Assembly: GCA_044368575.1 (NCBI GenBank)
Contig: JBIPPH010000001.1
Location: 1 to 64,000, forward strand
DNA from: JABMMZ01 sp044368575
Lineage (GTDB): Bacteria; Bacteroidota; Bacteroidia; NS11-12g; UBA955
DNA: 64,000 nt
Reading direction: 5' to 3'
A program made the position numbers and the translations under genes. Below the pieces are notes generated by a model. The model saw only the letters and a list, made by a program, of their open reading frames with translations, ran no database searches and was not told the origin of the DNA. Below are positions 62,381 to 64,000 of the stretch, one piece after another (the first letter of the stretch is position 1; each line of letters opens with the position of its first letter).

Positions 62381-64000
62381 TTGTTAAGTAAACTCACCAT
62401 ATCGAATTTTGCAATCATCAAACACATCGTGTTTGAACCTGTAGCAGGATTGAACATCATTACAGGGGAAACCGGAGCTGGTAAATCCATTATACTGGAT
62501 GCCTTGGGCCTGATATTGGGCAATAGAGCAGATGTTAAAACCTACAGTGAATTTGGAGAAAAATGTGTGGTTGAAGGAGAATTTACGATAGACTCCGCTC
62601 ATTATGCCCCCTTATTTAAACAGATGGACCTTGATTTTGAATCTGTTTGTATCATCAGAAGAGAGATTCATAAATCTGGCAAAACCAGAACCTTTGTGAA
62701 TGATACGCCTGTTACTCTAGGACAACTTAAACGCCTTACCAATACCTTGGTGGCCATACATTCTCAACATGAGAATACCCAATTAACTGAATCAGCCTTT
62801 CAGTTTCAATTCATAGATCAGTTCTCTAACTCAATGGAATTAAGACTGGCTTATCAAAACGCTTTACAAAGCTATAAACACCAAGCTCAGGCTTTAGAAC
62901 AGCTCAAGGAACAACAGAGTCAATTACTCAAAGAAAAAGATTATTTAAGTTTTTTACTCAATGAATTTGAAGCCTTGTCTTTACAAGCAGATGAAGAATT
63001 AAGCATTGAACAATCTTTGGCCATTCTTCAAAATTCAGAAACGCTTACTGCCTTTTTACAAGATACAGTTAATACCCTCTCAGAAGGAGAGTATTCAGTG
63101 ATTCAATCTTTGAATCAAATAAAAAATAAATACCGTTCAGCGGAAGCTATTCACCCCAAAGTTAAAGCAGTTTTAGACAGACTTCATTCTGTTATCATTG
63201 AATTGAAGGATATTGTTTCAGAAACAGAATCCTTAAATGATTTGGCCCAACACGATCCTGCAAAAATGGATGAATTGAATGCGCGTTTAAACAGTATACA
63301 ACAACTTAAGCGCAAACATGGCGTAGAGCAAAGCAATGAGTTGTTGAGTATACATGAAAACATTGCAGATCAATTGCTGTCTATAGGCAATATTGATCAG
63401 TCCTTATTGGAATTGACTGCTCAAGTTCAAAAGGCATTGGCTTTGGTAAAAACGTCTGCAAGAGCATTGCATCAAAATAGAAGCAAACACCTTTTAGCTT
63501 TGCAAGAAGCCATAGAAGACCAATTACATGCCTTGGAAATGCCGCATGCTAAAATTCAATTTAATTTGAATTTGTCTGAGCATATGAATGAATGGGGTAT
63601 GGATGAATTAGAACTTTGTTTTACCGCCAATTTAGGAATGCCTTTGCAAAGCATTGGTAAGGTTGCTTCCGGCGGTGAACTGAGCAGATTGGCTTTGAGT
63701 ATTAGAGCTATAGAAGCTGCCCATCATCAATTAAATACACTTGTGTTTGATGAAATTGATACTGGGGTTTCTGGAAAAGTGGCAGATACTATCGGTCAAG
63801 TGTTCAAACAAATTGCTTTGTCTCATCAAGTATTTGCCATTACCCATCTGCCCCAAGTGGCTGGTTATGGGGATGCCCATTTCTTTGTTGGTAAAACAGA
63901 AAACAACCAAAAAACAGAATCAACCATTCAACGCTTAACAACCAAGCAGCGTATTGAAGAATTGGCTAAAATGTTAAGTGGTAATCAGGCCACAGAAATA
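62381..64000 (+). CDS. recN: DNA repair protein RecN (3' partial, TTG start)
   Basis: 540 codons are visible and the gene runs off the right edge; RecN is usually about 550 residues, so only the tail is missing. Translation from TTG 62381 gives LLSKLTISNFAIIKHIVF and Walker A GETGAGKS (29-36), then SQHEN, a long coiled-coil middle and the signature VASGGELSRLALSIRA with Walker B LVFDEIDTGVSG. It is an SMC-like ATPase for double-strand break repair. No ATG or GTG precedes Walker A in frame, and the TTG follows the pfkA stop directly. Confidence 0.95.
   Translation, partial: MLSKLTISNFAIIKHIVFEPVAGLNIITGETGAGKSIILDALGLILGNRADVKTYSEFGEKCVVEGEFTIDSAHYAPLFKQMDLDFESVCIIRREIHKSGKTRTFVNDTPVTLGQLKRLTNTLVAIHSQHENTQLTESAFQFQFIDQFSNSMELRLAYQNALQSYKHQAQALEQLKEQQSQLLKEKDYLSFLLNEFEALSLQADEELSIEQSLAILQNSETLTAFLQDTVNTLSEGEYSVIQSLNQIKNKYRSAEAIHPKVKAVLDRLHSVIIELKDIVSETESLNDLAQHDPAKMDELNARLNSIQQLKRKHGVEQSNELLSIHENIADQLLSIGNIDQSLLELTAQVQKALALVKTSARALHQNRSKHLLALQEAIEDQLHALEMPHAKIQFNLNLSEHMNEWGMDELELCFTANLGMPLQSIGKVASGGELSRLALSIRAIEAAHHQLNTLVFDEIDTGVSGKVADTIGQVFKQIALSHQVFAITHLPQVAGYGDAHFFVGKTENNQKTESTIQRLTTKQRIEELAKMLSGNQATEI

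Noticed and set aside
1..64000. CRISPR arrays, insertion sequences, prophage, rRNA, integrase or attachment sites
   Set aside because: None seen: no regularly spaced repeats, no transposase or integrase motifs, and only one tRNA with no duplicated 3' end.

Overview
The window comes from a member of the Bacteroidota. The evidence: type IX secretion C-terminal sorting domains on two proteins, SusC-like TonB receptor architecture, an S46 dipeptidyl peptidase, DUF1501/DUF1800 and DUF5777 families, AT-rich DNA, an almost complete lack of Shine-Dalgarno sequences, and at least twenty copies of the phylum's own -7 promoter element TAnnTTTG directly upstream of genes. The order or family cannot be settled from this stretch.

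Layout. 1-1105: tail of a secreted GH16-like enzyme, a TonB-domain protein and tRNA-Lys. 1166-5929: ychF, glmM, ppk1. 5926-8272: a minus-strand lesion-bypass operon umuD-umuC-SRAP. 8333-11599: a DUF1800-DUF1501 pair. 11799-18821: beta-CASP nuclease, alkyltransferase-like protein, thioredoxin-fold lipoprotein-type reductase, PnuC, LysE, rbfA, LolC/FtsX permease. 18892-24863: ruvX-def-hypothetical-cyclophilin (minus), lysA (plus), and membrane protein-rsmI-lnt (minus). 24928-33565: S46 peptidase, PIG-V-like mannosyltransferase, RNase P RNA, M61 peptidase, lpxB, transglutaminase-like protein. 33766-44054: thiolase, two exported proteins, lipid kinase, eIF1-like YciH, flippase, TonB receptor, then a B12-domain/GTPase protein translationally coupled to cystathionine beta-synthase. 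44102-50266: deoxyhypusine-synthase-like enzyme, methyltransferase, SDR, GNAT-like protein, glycosyltransferase, MFS exporter. 50369-55807: 2-oxoacid dehydrogenase E2, a five-gene exported cytochrome-like operon ending in an outer-membrane barrel, and an OmpA lipoprotein. 55866-64000: rlmH, alaS, M23 peptidase, MerR regulator, a coiled-coil membrane protein, pfkA and recN (cut by the window end).

Most of this is chromosomal housekeeping with no mobile elements, CRISPR, rRNA or prophage. No gene-free stretch exceeds 300 bases: the longest gaps (3676-3868, 11600-11798, 33566-33765) hold promoters and short leaders. The genome is compact: five TAATG stop/start overlaps, and six convergent pairs whose stops overlap or abut.

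The items most worth a second look are (i) an IcmF-type protein that has the B12-binding and G-protein chaperone domains but no mutase domain, coupled to cystathionine beta-synthase; (ii) the operon 51751-54733 of two small lipoproteins with unusual CX4CH haem-like motifs, an OB-fold protein, YceI and a DUF5777 barrel; (iii) a perfect Shine-Dalgarno on one gene in an otherwise SD-free window; (iv) promoter positions which, using the RNase P RNA 5' end as a ruler, predict leaderless mRNAs for several genes.
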